From: Betaproteobacteria bacterium
Lineage (GTDB): Bacteria; Pseudomonadota; Gammaproteobacteria; Burkholderiales; Usitatibacteraceae
Assembly: GCA_016720925.1 (NCBI GenBank)
Contig: JADKJR010000005.1
Location: forward strand, 124,001 to 188,000
Reading direction: 5' to 3'
DNA length: 64,000 bases
Position numbers and translations under genes: made by a program. Below are positions 34,188-42,011 of this stretch, in pieces. Each line of letters opens with the position of its first letter. Position 1 is the stretch's first letter. The notes under the pieces were generated by a model. The model did not search any database and was not told where the DNA came from. It saw nothing but the letters and a program-made list of their open reading frames with translations.

Positions 34188-35175
34188 GACTGCCATCCGA
34201 ACCGATCACGCGATGGCACGGAATGATGATGCCGCGAAAATTATCCCCGTTGGCTCGTGCCACCGCCCGCACCGCCTTGGGCTCACCGATGCGTTTGGCG
34301 ACTTCCGCATAGGATCGGGTTTCGCCTGACGGAATCTGCAGCAATTCATTCCACACACGCCGCTGGAATTCAGTGCCGCGCGGGGCAAGCGGCAATGTGA
34401 ACCGTTTTCGTTGGCCGGCAAAGTATTCGTTGATTTCGCGTTCAGCCTGATCCAGCACCGCATGCGCGCCCGGCACAATGGCAAAATTCGTGCGGGCACG
34501 CAGGCGAATAATTTCGCGCTCCAGGCCGCGGCGGTCCACCCAGTCAAAAACATACAGCCCATCGTCGTCGGCGAGTGCCAGAATCGCGCCCAACGGCGAC
34601 TCGATCCAACGCGAAAGCAGGCAGTGAACGCCGCTCGACCGGGAGGGGGCGGTCCCGAACAATTTGCCAAACGCCTCGCGGAAGCCGCTCGACGATTCAA
34701 ATCCATGATCCAGTTGCGTATCCAGCACGTTGACTCCTTTTCTGACGGCGGCCAGCGCGGAACCCATGCGCCGCGCGCGTTGATATGCTTGAAACGACAT
34801 CCCGAAGAATCGTTGAAACTGACGCCTGGCCGTTGAAGGGTCAATTCCCATTTCGACCAGATCGCGCTCGCGCAGCCGTTCAGCGGGATTCGCTTCAATT
34901 TGCCTGCGCAGTTTTTCCACCAGCGTCGGTACTTTGCCCGTAGTGTGCATCGGTTTGCAGCGCAAGCAGGGCCGGAATCCTGCATGCAGCGCTTCCACCT
35001 TACCCGGGAAGAATTCGACATTCTTCCGCAACGGTTTGCGCGCTGAGCAGATCGGGCGGCAGAAAATTCCGGTGGTCTTGACACCGAGAAAGAAGATGCC
35101 CTCGTAGGATGAATCCCGGCTTTGCAGGGCGCACCAGAATTCTTCTTCGCGGTCGGTAAACTTTTGGCGATTCAT
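34114..35175 (-). CDS. ada: Ada: methylated-DNA repair methyltransferase and transcriptional activator
   Basis: A 353-aa bifunctional enzyme that takes methyl groups from DNA phosphotriesters and O6-methylguanine and then activates the adaptive-response genes. The N-terminal zinc site has Cys39, Cys43, Cys70 and Cys73, one residue from E. coli numbering; Cys39 is the methyl acceptor. An AraC-type helix-turn-helix region follows (about 85-175, STARRQFQRFFGMSFQAYQRARRMG), then the methyltransferase domain with active-site Cys320 in IIIPCHRVIG. ATG 35175 gives the E. coli length. It is divergent from the helix-hairpin-helix gene with 12 bp between start codons. Its 3' end has been copied into the adjacent tandem array. 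Confidence 0.95.
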   Translation of the reverse strand: MNRQKFTDREEEFWCALQSRDSSYEGIFFLGVKTTGIFCRPICSARKPLRKNVEFFPGKVEALHAGFRPCLRCKPMHTTGKVPTLVEKLRRQIEANPAERLRERDLVEMGIDPSTARRQFQRFFGMSFQAYQRARRMGSALAAVRKGVNVLDTQLDHGFESSSGFREAFGKLFGTAPSRSSGVHCLLSRWIESPLGAILALADDDGLYVFDWVDRRGLEREIIRLRARTNFAIVPGAHAVLDQAEREINEYFAGQRKRFTLPLAPRGTEFQRRVWNELLQIPSGETRSYAEVAKRIGEPKAVRAVARANGDNFRGIIIPCHRVIGSDGSLTGYGGGLARKQWLLDHERKMSLP

Positions 35176-35187
35176 GGCGTTGATTGT

Positions 35188-35568
35188 ATGCGGCGTTTTG
35201 CCGCGTTGCTGCCGATTTTCAGGCACGCACCTGCCGCCGCGCCCGTCGCGAAGGCCGCTGCCGCACCCGCTGCCAAAGCGGATGCCAAGGCCGCTCCTGC
35301 CGCCGAAGCCAAGAAAGAACCGATGGATATCAATACGGCAACGGAAAAAGAATTGGCTTCCCTGCCCAAGATTGGTGACGTTCGCGCCAAGGCGATCGTC
35401 AAAGGCCGCCCTTACAACGGCAAGGATGACTTGATCAACAAGAAGATCGTGCCGCAGGACGCATATGACGCAATCAAGGACGTGATCATCGCCAAGCAGG
35501 CCAAGAAAGAAGAACCGAAGAAAGAAGCCGCGAAAGAAGCACCGAAAAAAGACGAAAAGAAGAAGTAA
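35188..35568 (+). CDS. Helix-hairpin-helix (ComEA-like) protein, N-terminus probably truncated
   Basis: A 126-aa product. The core is a ComEA-type helix-hairpin-helix DNA-binding motif (MDINTATEKELASLPKIGDV, RAKAIVKGRPY), then KIVPQDAYDAIKDVIIAKQ and a Lys/Glu-rich tail. It is preceded by an Ala/Pro/Lys-rich linker. Relatives start with a signal peptide before the linker, but here only MRRFAALLPIFRHAP is left, and ATG 35188 sits 12 bp from the divergent ada start. That leaves no room for a normal promoter and leader, so the 5' end was probably lost when ada was placed beside it. The gene may be silent or expressed from within ada. Confidence 0.7.
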   Translation: MRRFAALLPIFRHAPAAAPVAKAAAAPAAKADAKAAPAAEAKKEPMDINTATEKELASLPKIGDVRAKAIVKGRPYNGKDDLINKKIVPQDAYDAIKDVIIAKQAKKEEPKKEAAKEAPKKDEKKK

Positions 35569-35595
35569 TCGTCTTTATTCACGGGCATTCCCACA

Positions 35596-35627
35596 AACAG
35601 GGCAGCGCAGCTGCCCTGTTTTATTTT
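35596..35627 (+). terminator. Rho-independent terminator of the helix-hairpin-helix gene
   Basis: Stem AACAGGGCAGC / GCTGCCCTGTT with a three-base loop followed by TTATTTT, 27 nt after the stop codon. Confidence 0.88.
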
Positions 35628-35638
35628 CTGCTATCCGC

Positions 35639-35814
35639 ATGCGAATCCTCGCGGCCGAAGACGATCCTCGATTGGCCGATGGCATGACGCATCCATTGCG
35701 CGCCGCGGGCTATGCAACGGATCGCGTGCGCGACGGATTCGAAGTGCTGTAGCGCTCACGCGAATGCACTGGAGGTTTACGTGCACCGCCTACGCAAAAA
35801 GCTTGAGCCCGCCT
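35639..35814 (+). pseudogene. Relic of an OmpR-family response regulator
   Basis: The frame from ATG 35639 reads MRILAAEDDPRLADGMTHPL and RAAGYATDRVRDGFEVL, the start of a receiver domain, then stops (TAG 35750). In another frame, about 14 codons later, ANALEVYVHRLRKKLEPA matches the recognition helix of a QseB/PmrA-like winged-helix domain. Roughly 150 residues in between are missing and the last about 20 are absent. The sequence then runs into palindrome copy 4 at 35827. No kinase gene remains nearby. Confidence 0.82.
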
Positions 35815-35826
35815 GTTTTTGTGACA

Positions 35827-35890
35827 AACTCCAGCATTGGCGGGGCTCTCCGGATAAAAATGCCAGAAGAACCGCGCCAATGCTGGAGTT
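35827..35890. repeat. Dispersed palindromic repeat, copy 4
   Basis: AACTCCAGCATTGGCGGGGC on the left pairs with ACCGCGCCAATGCTGGAGTT on the right. It lies at the broken end of the regulator relic and before the AbrB-family stop codon. Confidence 0.78.
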
Positions 35891-35920
35891 TTATAGCCTG
35901 CGCAGAGTCAGCAATCCAAC

Positions 35921-36958
35921 CTATCCCTTGAAGTGCAATCGTCGCAACAAGTGATACACGGGCAAGGTGAGCGAAACGATAATAAGTACCCGCGTCACGT
36001 GAGCGGCAGTCACCAGTGCGACGCCGAGTTGCAGTGTGCGTGCGGTGATCGACATTTCCGCGATGCCGCCCGGCGCCGCGGCCAATATCATGCTTGGTAC
36101 ATAAATGTGGGCCGCGGTCGCCAAACCCCATGCCAACGCTGCTGACAGTAGCATCATCAGAATAATGCAGAGAAGAACCACTGCCACAAAGCGCGGCGCA
36201 TCGCTCAGGAACTGGCGCGAGAAGCGCGCGCCCAGCGCACATCCGAGCAACACTTGACCGCAATTGGCCAGCAAACTCGACATCGACGAAAACTCAAATC
36301 CTGCTGCCGTCGTGACGATGGTTGTGATGAGCGGCCCCATCATCCATGGATTCGGGAAGTGAATCGCGGAAAACAAAAGTCCCCCGGCGGCGGCAATACC
36401 AAACAGCATGAGAAGCCCCGTCCACTTGAACGGGACCAGCACGGGCCGGTAGACATCCCCGCCATGCACATTGGCGATGGTCAGCAAGACCGGGATCGTG
36501 CACACCACCAACAAGATACGCAGCGAATGCGCCACGGCAACCTTGTCCACGGCCGCGCCGAAGCGATCACCAAGATTGGCCATCTCGGTCGCACCGCCAG
36601 GAACGCTGGAAAAAAAAGCCGTCGCATGATCGATATTCGTGAAAGCCGCCAATACCCGGCTCGCGACATAGCCAATCAGAATTGCACCCAACGCGGCCAC
36701 CAACAGCACCGCCATGTTGCCCAGTACCTCGCCCGCCACGACGGGCGTGAAATACAGGCCAAGCGTGACGGCAATGAACAACTGCCCGACTTCCCTCCCA
36801 AACGGCGGCGCCGCCAGGTGCGCACCGCTGAAATTGCAGATCGCCATCGCCACCAGTGGGCCAATCATCCACGGAAGCGGTGTTTTCAGTCCGACGCAAA
36901 CTACGCCGCCGAGTGTGGAGACCAGAAGTCCAAGTACGAAATTGCGTGGGGTGGCCAA
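35921..36958 (-). CDS. AbrB-family (duplicated-domain) membrane protein
   Basis: About 345 aa with roughly ten hydrophobic segments arranged as two related halves, each with an LPWMIGPL / NPWMMGPL motif, typical of the AbrB family of putative transporters or regulators (E. coli AbrB). Other conserved parts are SSVPGGATEMANLGDRFGA and AAAPGGIAEMSITARTLQLG, the two PGG-x-x-EM helices of the family. The open frame runs upstream through the tRNA-Phe gene to 37183, which is impossible as coding. The first plausible start is TTG 36958; no strong ribosome site is visible and the start is uncertain by a few codons. It is divergent from tRNA-Phe. Confidence 0.82.
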   Translation of the reverse strand: MATPRNFVLGLLVSTLGGVVCVGLKTPLPWMIGPLVAMAICNFSGAHLAAPPFGREVGQLFIAVTLGLYFTPVVAGEVLGNMAVLLVAALGAILIGYVASRVLAAFTNIDHATAFFSSVPGGATEMANLGDRFGAAVDKVAVAHSLRILLVVCTIPVLLTIANVHGGDVYRPVLVPFKWTGLLMLFGIAAAGGLLFSAIHFPNPWMMGPLITTIVTTAAGFEFSSMSSLLANCGQVLLGCALGARFSRQFLSDAPRFVAVVLLCIILMMLLSAALAWGLATAAHIYVPSMILAAAPGGIAEMSITARTLQLGVALVTAAHVTRVLIIVSLTLPVYHLLRRLHFKG

Positions 36959-36965
36959 GGAAGGA

Positions 36966-36994
36966 TTGGAATTATGGGCGGGTGTCGCTATAAT
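36966..36994 (+). promoter_or_regulatory. tRNA-Phe promoter
   Basis: TTGGAA (36966-36971), a 17-bp spacer and a perfect TATAAT (36989-36994), about 58 bp upstream of the mature tRNA. Confidence 0.85.
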
Positions 36995-37051
36995 AGTCGG
37001 CTTGTTGCCAGCGGTTGTTCCGGCGACTTGTCGCGAAGCTTCAAGAATTAT

Positions 37052-37127
<76 letters not shown>

Positions 37128-37133
37128 ATATCA

Positions 37134-37168
37134 GAGAGTGACCACGTGATAGTGGTCACTCTCTTTTT
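37134..37168 (+). terminator. Rho-independent terminator of tRNA-Phe
   Basis: Stem GAGAGTGACCAC / GTGGTCACTCTC with a six-base loop and a run of five T, seven nt after the tRNA. Confidence 0.92.
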
Positions 37169-37448
37169 CAAGTATCTCCCCAAATTTCCCCAAATCGCAC
37201 CAAGTTTGAACCAGCTTCGTGCTCGTTCGCGCCCGGTCGCTGCGTGATGTCGGCTTTAGCGCACAAAACGATACGATGTTTCTGCGCGAATCGGAAGACT
37301 TAGTTGTGCGCGACTTCCAGTAACCAGTGTCGAAATCCGATTCGGCTCTCAAAACAGCCCGCTAGGCCAGTTTTGGCTCGTTGCCTGACTTGCGTAATAC
37401 TGGGCAGCCGGATCGCGCGGCAGCTGAGCGATCATGCTTTCGTTCAAT
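37169..37448. other. Intergenic sequence with no assignable feature
   Basis: A 280-nt stretch downstream of the tRNA. No integrase remnant, attachment repeat or gene is evident. The minus-strand 73-aa frame at 37131-37352 overlaps the terminator and is unlikely to be real. Confidence 0.35.
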
Positions 37449-37961
37449 TCAGAAATTGCCGTTAAGGGCGAGCAAGGAAACATTCAGTGCCGTGGCAAAT
37501 GTCACCCACGCCAGATACGGCGCCAGCATCCATGCGGCCGCCTTGTCCAGAGGATGAAACCGCTGGATCGTGACCACAATTGCGAGCGCCATCATCAGGA
37601 TCACCGCCAACCCACCGGCCAGTGAGTGCGCGCCAAAAAACACTGGCGTCCACATCGCGTTCAGTGTCAGTTGCACGCCAAACTGACGCAGCGCCTGTTT
37701 GCGCGCGGTCGATTCCGGCAAGCACCAGATGCGCCATGCGGCCACACCCATTGCGATATACAGGATTGTCCATGCCGGCGCGAATATCCACGCGGGCGGA
37801 TTGAAAAATGGCTTGTCAAGCGAGATGTACCACGCGCCCGGCTTGAACAGAAATCCGGTGACCGTGCCGACCGCCAGGCAAAGCCCCACCCATGCAACCA
37901 ATGCAAGCCAGATCCGGGGTTTCGCGGTTTCAGGTGTGTTTATGCTTGTTTCAGGATTCAT
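37449..37961 (-). CDS. tspO: TspO/MBR family tryptophan-rich sensory protein
   Basis: A 170-aa membrane protein with five hydrophobic segments. It has the family's aromatic signature: WYISLDKPFFNPPAWIFAPA, WTILYIAMGVAAWRIW, LTLNAMWTPVFFGAHSLAGGL and PYLAWVTFATALNVSLL. TspO proteins bind porphyrins and modulate tetrapyrrole or stress responses; the ligand here is unproven. ATG 37961 (MNPETS) gives a normal length; ATG 37982 seven codons earlier is possible. It follows the AI-2E transporter gene on the same strand by 80 nt and may be in the same transcript. Confidence 0.88.
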   Translation of the reverse strand: MNPETSINTPETAKPRIWLALVAWVGLCLAVGTVTGFLFKPGAWYISLDKPFFNPPAWIFAPAWTILYIAMGVAAWRIWCLPESTARKQALRQFGVQLTLNAMWTPVFFGAHSLAGGLAVILMMALAIVVTIQRFHPLDKAAAWMLAPYLAWVTFATALNVSLLALNGNF

Positions 37962-38040
37962 CGCTGCTCGTTTGGCAGGCATTTTGACTACCCGCAAAAA
38001 ATAATCATTGAAATAAATGGGACAATCGCCGCGGCGAAAG

Positions 38041-39168
38041 TCATCGGCGTGCCAGAAACTCCGCGACGGCTTCCCAGCCGGGCGTATGATCCGCAAACTT
38101 CTTGATGATGATCAGCAGCGGCACCGCCAGCAACATGCCACCGACGCCCCACAGCCAGCCCCAGAAAAGCAGCGCAACGAATACCAGCGTGTGATTAAGT
38201 TCCAGGCGCTTGCCGACCAGCACCGGATTGATCAGCTGGCCTTCGACAAAGGTTGTGCCGACAAAACAGACCAACAGCAGAAGCGCCTGGCCAAAGGAGT
38301 CGGTGAACGCCATCCCCGCCAATAGCAGCAGGATCGCGCTGACGGCGGCGCCGAAGTAGGGAATGAAATTCAGCAGCGCCACCAGGGCACCCCAGAACCA
38401 GGGCATCGGCAATCCGAACGCCCAGGTCAGCAGGACGACGACAATGCCCAGCCCCGCATTGATCATGCTTACGCTGGCGAAGTATGTCGCGACTTCGTGC
38501 TGCACGGTGCGCACCACTTTCACCGCGCGAACCTTGTCGCGAATGGTGGGCAGCACACGCACCAGCTTGGTCAGGAATAGATCGCCCGAGGAGAGCAGGA
38601 AGAAGGCCAGCAGACTGGCGCTGACTGCGGAAATGATGAAACTCTGCGCCGCCTTCAGCAGCTCACCCGTCATGGTCAGTCCATGCGCGGTGGCCTGATT
38701 GGTCAGATCCGCGGTGTTACGCGGCGCCAGCCAGTTGCCGAGGCGAAAACTGCGTACCCATTCGAGCAGGTGCGCCAGCAGGCCCTGCACCTGAAACGGC
38801 AATTCCGCCAATACATCGCGCGCCGGCAACACCAGCACTTCAATGGCCAGCGCGAGCAGCGCTACGACCGCCAGCATCACCAGCGCGGCGCCGACCGGTT
38901 CGGGAATACGCAAACGCGACAGCCGTTCGACCACCGGCGCCAGCACCAGCGCGATGACCATGCCAAACAGGATCGGCATGAGTATCGCCCGGCCAAAATA
39001 GAAAGCGGTGACCAGCGCCAGTGCAAACATCCCGACGAGCGGCAGCGTGCCACGCGACCTGGTCCGCATCACGACGACGGGCGGCGTTTCGCTTGTGGCA
39101 GTGTCGGCGGGTAATTTCGCTGTCTTGGCGCACTGCATAGCCACGTTGGCGGGCACGTCTGCCGACAT
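38041..39168 (-). CDS. AI-2E family transporter (PerM-like)
   Basis: About 375 aa with seven or eight membrane segments. Features of the AI-2E/PerM family: GRAILMPILFGMVIALVLAPVVE, FFLLSSGDLFLTKLVRVLPTIRDK, GLPMPWFWGALVALLNFIPYFGA and EGQLINPVLVGKRLELNHTLV. Family members export diverse small molecules or ions; AI-2 transport itself is shown only for some. A Thr/Arg-rich N-terminal tail precedes the first helix. The start is uncertain: ATG 39168 lies 88 nt after the ferritin-like gene's stop, while the frame also extends to overlap that gene. Confidence 0.88.
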   Translation of the reverse strand: MSADVPANVAMQCAKTAKLPADTATSETPPVVVMRTRSRGTLPLVGMFALALVTAFYFGRAILMPILFGMVIALVLAPVVERLSRLRIPEPVGAALVMLAVVALLALAIEVLVLPARDVLAELPFQVQGLLAHLLEWVRSFRLGNWLAPRNTADLTNQATAHGLTMTGELLKAAQSFIISAVSASLLAFFLLSSGDLFLTKLVRVLPTIRDKVRAVKVVRTVQHEVATYFASVSMINAGLGIVVVLLTWAFGLPMPWFWGALVALLNFIPYFGAAVSAILLLLAGMAFTDSFGQALLLLVCFVGTTFVEGQLINPVLVGKRLELNHTLVFVALLFWGWLWGVGGMLLAVPLLIIIKKFADHTPGWEAVAEFLARR

Positions 39169-39256
39169 CTCTACACGCGAATGCGCCGGCGTGGCGCCGG
39201 CGCAATCCGCGTTATCCGCACAATCTGCCAAAGGCGCGGGAATCTTGTTGACGGGA

Positions 39257-39829
39257 TCAACGCCCGGCATCGAGCAAGCCCGCGAGATCGTCGGCATGTT
39301 CTTCCTCGACGGCCAGAATCGCTTCGAGCATGCGTCGCGTGGTGGTATCGTTGTTGCCGATCACGGCGATCATTTCCTTGTAGCTGTCGATTGCGATGCG
39401 CTCGGCGACAAGGTCTTCCTTCACCATGTCGATCAAGGTGCTGCCCGCCACGTATTCAGCATGACTGCGTTTGGTCAACGTATCCGGTGAAAAATCCGGC
39501 TCGCCGCCGAGTTGCACGATGCGCGTGGCAAGCTGGTCTGCGTGCTCCTGTTCTTCCTGGGCATGCTGCAGAAATTCCGCGGCCACGGCTTCGGCGTGAA
39601 CGCCGCTGGCCATGAAATAGTGGCGCTTGTAGCGCAGCATGCAGACGATTTCGGTTGCCAGCGCGTCATTGAGCATTTTCAGCACCTGTTCGCGGTCGGC
39701 TGCGTAGCCGGCGGTGACGGCGCCTTCTTCTATCTTGCTTCGCGCGCTCGCGCGCAGCGCAGCGATACTGCTCAGGGCGGGATTGCTCACTGCGGTTTTG
39801 GGTTGGGCGAATTTGGTGGCGGTATGCAT
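39257..39829 (-). CDS. Bacterioferritin-like diiron protein
   Basis: A 190-aa ferritin-like four-helix protein. The diiron ligands are arranged as in bacterioferritins: Glu in DALATEIVCMLRYKRHYF, ExxH in QEEQEHADQLATRI, Glu in KEDLVAERIAIDSYKEM and ExxH in ILAVEEEHADDLAGLL. An N-terminal extension of about 35 residues, rich in Ala and Ser, is not part of the fold. It could store iron, detoxify peroxide or protect DNA as in Dps-like relatives. It lies five nt after the YqjK-like gene in the stress operon. Confidence 0.87.
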   Translation of the reverse strand: MHTATKFAQPKTAVSNPALSSIAALRASARSKIEEGAVTAGYAADREQVLKMLNDALATEIVCMLRYKRHYFMASGVHAEAVAAEFLQHAQEEQEHADQLATRIVQLGGEPDFSPDTLTKRSHAEYVAGSTLIDMVKEDLVAERIAIDSYKEMIAVIGNNDTTTRRMLEAILAVEEEHADDLAGLLDAGR

Positions 39830-39834
39830 GATGA

Positions 39835-40227
39835 TTATTCCTGTCTTCCTGTTGGGGGCAATGGGGGTAATGGGGGTAATGGGGGTAGCAGCGGAATCAG
39901 GAATGCGCTGACCCTGCGCATGGCGCGAATGGTCGAAAGCAGGCTGATACCGATGGTGAAGAAACGACTGACGCGCCCGATACGCGGGCTGTGCGAAAAC
40001 GTATTCAGGCTCCAGATCAAGCCGGCGGAAACCACCGACGCTTTTACAACTTGCAGGCCGGCCTGAAACGATCGGCGTGAACGTTCAACCGCCTGCAGAT
40101 CAACGGCGAGCTTGCGCCCCGCCTCCGCGGTCTGCTCGCGTTCCGCATCGATGCGCGCCAGCAACGCCGATCGCTGTGCGGCAAGTGACGGACGCGGCGG
40201 CGCGTTCAAGGCAGGCGACAGTTTCAT
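39835..40227 (-). CDS. YqjK-like protein with a repeat-encoded proline-rich tail
   Basis: A 130-aa protein of the YqjK type: a helical segment (LAAQRSALLARIDAEREQTAEAG) followed by a weakly hydrophobic part (VSRFFTIGISLLSTIRAM). The tail LIPLLPPLPPLPPLPPTGRQE is encoded by a 9-bp tandem repeat at 39853-39888. The start overlaps the YqjE stop (ATGA), so it is coupled to the upstream yqjDE-type genes. The function of YqjK is unknown; the operon is linked to membrane-associated ribosome or stress proteins. Confidence 0.7.
   Translation of the reverse strand: MKLSPALNAPPRPSLAAQRSALLARIDAEREQTAEAGRKLAVDLQAVERSRRSFQAGLQVVKASVVSAGLIWSLNTFSHSPRIGRVSRFFTIGISLLSTIRAMRRVSAFLIPLLPPLPPLPPLPPTGRQE
39853..39888. 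repeat. 9-bp tandem repeat (four units) inside the YqjK-like gene
   Basis: Units TGGGGGCAA, TGGGGGTAA, TGGGGGTAA and TGGGGGTAG. Gain or loss of a unit would add or remove three residues (PPL) without changing frame. Confidence 0.8.
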
Positions 40228-40649
40228 GGCAGTGGCGCCGGCGGTGGTGATACCAATGCCCGGGCGTCCGAGCGGAGTTCGCTGGCGCTGGTGACAAACA
40301 ACGTTGACGTGTATTGCAACTGTGCGGCGACATAGAAACCGCCGCCCACCGTCAACACGCCAAACGTTCCCGCCAGCCATAAGGCGGCCGGCACACGATT
40401 GGGTGTATCCCAGTAGATTGCCAGAATCAGAATGGCCAGCATCACCAGGCTGATGATCATGAGTGCGCTGACCAGCGCCGCACTCATGGCCAAGCGTACC
40501 AGACGCAGCTTTTCTTCCTGCACCTCGATCGACAACAACTCGACGCGCATCGCGGCATGCTGAAGCACGGATGCGCCAAGCTGACGAAGGTGCAGCAGAA
40601 ACCCTTCGGTTCCTGCTGCGTGCGTGACCCCGGACGTATCCGGCTGCAT
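40224..40649 (-). CDS. YqjE-like phage-holin family membrane protein
   Basis: A 141-aa protein with two membrane segments (LAMSAALVSALMIISLVMLAILIL and AALWLAGTFGVLTVGGGFYVA) after a cytosolic helix with LHLRQLGASVLQHAAMRVELL and a LEVQEEK-like motif. This is the YqjE/holin superfamily III pattern. It lies two nt after the DUF883 gene stop. The C-terminus is Pro-rich. Function unknown. Confidence 0.82.
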   Translation of the reverse strand: MQPDTSGVTHAAGTEGFLLHLRQLGASVLQHAAMRVELLSIEVQEEKLRLVRLAMSAALVSALMIISLVMLAILILAIYWDTPNRVPAALWLAGTFGVLTVGGGFYVAAQLQYTSTLFVTSASELRSDARALVSPPPAPLP

Positions 40650-40651
40650 GG

Positions 40652-41035
40652 TCAGCTTTCGCGGCGATTCATGACCAGCATGCCGACCAGCAGACCCACC
40701 CCGCCGGCGACGGCAATGGAGGTCCATGGATTGACATGCACATACTCGTCGGTGGCCGTGGCGGCACGCCTGGCTTGCTGGACGGTGGCTGCCTCGAGCT
40801 CGGCGTAACGCGCTTTCGCGGTCGCAAGTTGTTGCCTGAACTGATCGCGGGCGGCGGCGAGGGCTTCATTGCCGCCACCGGTGGCGCTCTTGAACAGCGC
40901 TTCGCCTTCCGACAGCAGCGCCTTGAAATCACTCACCACCTGATCCTTGGATTCCACCAGATTGTGGGCTTTCTCGGTCACGCGTTCGAGGCCATCGGCG
41001 CCGATGGCGGATACTCTTGATTGGATGGTGCTCAT
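40652..41035 (-). CDS. DUF883 family protein (YqjD/ElaB-like)
   Basis: A 127-aa helical protein with a C-terminal membrane anchor (SIAVAGGVGLLVGMLVMNRRES, preceded by VHVNPW). This matches YqjD/ElaB of E. coli, inner-membrane proteins that bind ribosomes in stationary phase. AGGAGATCAAC before the ATG is a good ribosome site. It is the second gene of the operon after DUF1328. Confidence 0.9.
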   Translation of the reverse strand: MSTIQSRVSAIGADGLERVTEKAHNLVESKDQVVSDFKALLSEGEALFKSATGGGNEALAAARDQFRQQLATAKARYAELEAATVQQARRAATATDEYVHVNPWTSIAVAGGVGLLVGMLVMNRRES

Positions 41036-41089
41036 GTTGATCTCCTGTGTGGGTGGATGAAACGTTGACGGCGGGCGGCAAAACTTGCG

Positions 41090-41251
41090 CTAGCGCCTGA
41101 CGAGTCCGGCGATCAGACTCACCAGGAACAGAACAATGAATATGAAGAACAGCACCTGCGCGATGCTGGACGCACCGGCGGCGATGCCACCAAACCCGAG
41201 CAGGCCGGCGACGATGGCGATGATGAAAAAGACGGCGGCGTAATACAGCAT
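41090..41251 (-). CDS. DUF1328 small membrane protein (YtjA-like)
   Basis: A 53-aa membrane peptide with two hydrophobic segments (AAVFFIIAIVAGLLGFGGIA and VLFFIFIVLFLVSLIAGLV) and a basic end. AAGGAG precedes the ATG by seven bases. It is the first gene of an operon with DUF883, YqjE-, YqjK-like and ferritin-like genes, all expected to be stress-induced. A partial CCTAC...GTAGG palindrome lies about 125 bp upstream. Confidence 0.9.
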   Translation of the reverse strand: MLYYAAVFFIIAIVAGLLGFGGIAAGASSIAQVLFFIFIVLFLVSLIAGLVRR

Positions 41252-41373
41252 GGTGGGTCTCCTTGCGTTGAATGTGGGGTGGGCGGCACGACACGGGCGC
41301 CTCTCAAGTTCGTGTTGTCGTCCTGCCACTACAGATTACGCAACCCTCGACGCGACTCGCATCGGACGGCGAG

Positions 41374-41388
41374 CCTACCCCCTGTAGG
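41374..41388. promoter_or_regulatory. CCTAC-N5-GTAGG palindrome upstream of DUF1328
   Basis: CCTACCCCCTGTAGG, resembling the centre of the 65-nt block conserved at 49401 and 54438. A possible operator; the binding protein is unknown. Confidence 0.35.
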
Positions 41389-41466
41389 ACGGACGCCGAT
41401 TCATGTTTGAGGCCGCCCGAATGGCGACGGCCCGCGTGGTCATTTCGCCCGCGCACGGAGGGCGTA

Positions 41467-41494
41467 AAAAAATCCCGCTCAGGCGGGATTTTTT
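41467..41494 (-). terminator. Rho-independent terminator (bidirectional) after the lone receiver gene
   Basis: Stem AATCCCGC / GCGGGATT with A and T runs on either side. It lies about 25 nt after the stop of the receiver gene at 41519 and ends the signalling cluster. Confidence 0.85.
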
Positions 41495-41518
41495 CCGATG
41501 CGACTTTCATCAAACTGA

Positions 41519-42004
41519 TTAGTGCCGCCGCAAACCGTGCAATGTGGATCGGACATTGTCGTAATCCGCGGACTTGTCGAAAAAATAGTCCGCGCCCAAT
41601 TGCAACGCACGGAGCTTGATCTGCGGGAACGGATGGTTAGTAAATACGATAATCGTGGGGGGCGGCGTCGGCTTGGCGGCGCGCACCTTTTCGATCACGG
41701 CCATTCCGCCGCCCTCACGCAGCTTCAGGTCAACGATCACGGCATCCACCGGCTGCGACAGGATATCCGCTACGGATTCGGCCTCATTGTCCGCGTAGCC
41801 GACAATTTCCACTTCACCCGGTACATGCAGGAAATCCAGCAGCAAATCGCGCACGTGGGCGGAATCTTCCACCAGGTAAACCCGCAACGGGCGGGCCGCG
41901 TCGGCCACTTCCCCGTGCGCGCGTTCACTCGAATTGCTTTGCGGCAACGGTTTGCTATCCGCCGTTTCGGTCGCCTGTTGATTTGTCTGTTGATACATTG
42001 TCAT
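41519..42004 (-). CDS. Single-domain response regulator
   Basis: A 161-aa protein: a polar, Gln/Asn-rich N-terminal tail of about 38 residues and one receiver domain (RVYLVEDSAHVRDLLLDF, phospho-Asp in AVIVDLKLREGGG, Thr in IIVFTNHP, Lys in DYFFDKSADYD). There is no output domain, so it may act as a phosphate sink or relay, or control a partner by binding. AGGGG lies just before the ATG. It follows the NarL-type regulator by seven bases and is the last gene of the signalling cluster. Confidence 0.88.
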   Translation of the reverse strand: MTMYQQTNQQATETADSKPLPQSNSSERAHGEVADAARPLRVYLVEDSAHVRDLLLDFLHVPGEVEIVGYADNEAESVADILSQPVDAVIVDLKLREGGGMAVIEKVRAAKPTPPPTIIVFTNHPFPQIKLRALQLGADYFFDKSADYDNVRSTLHGLRRH

Positions 42005-42011
42005 GTCGCCC

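Noticed and set aside
37128..37448. Genomic island inserted at tRNA-Phe
   Set aside because: No integrase gene and no repeat of the tRNA 3' end were seen downstream; the next genes look like core genes.
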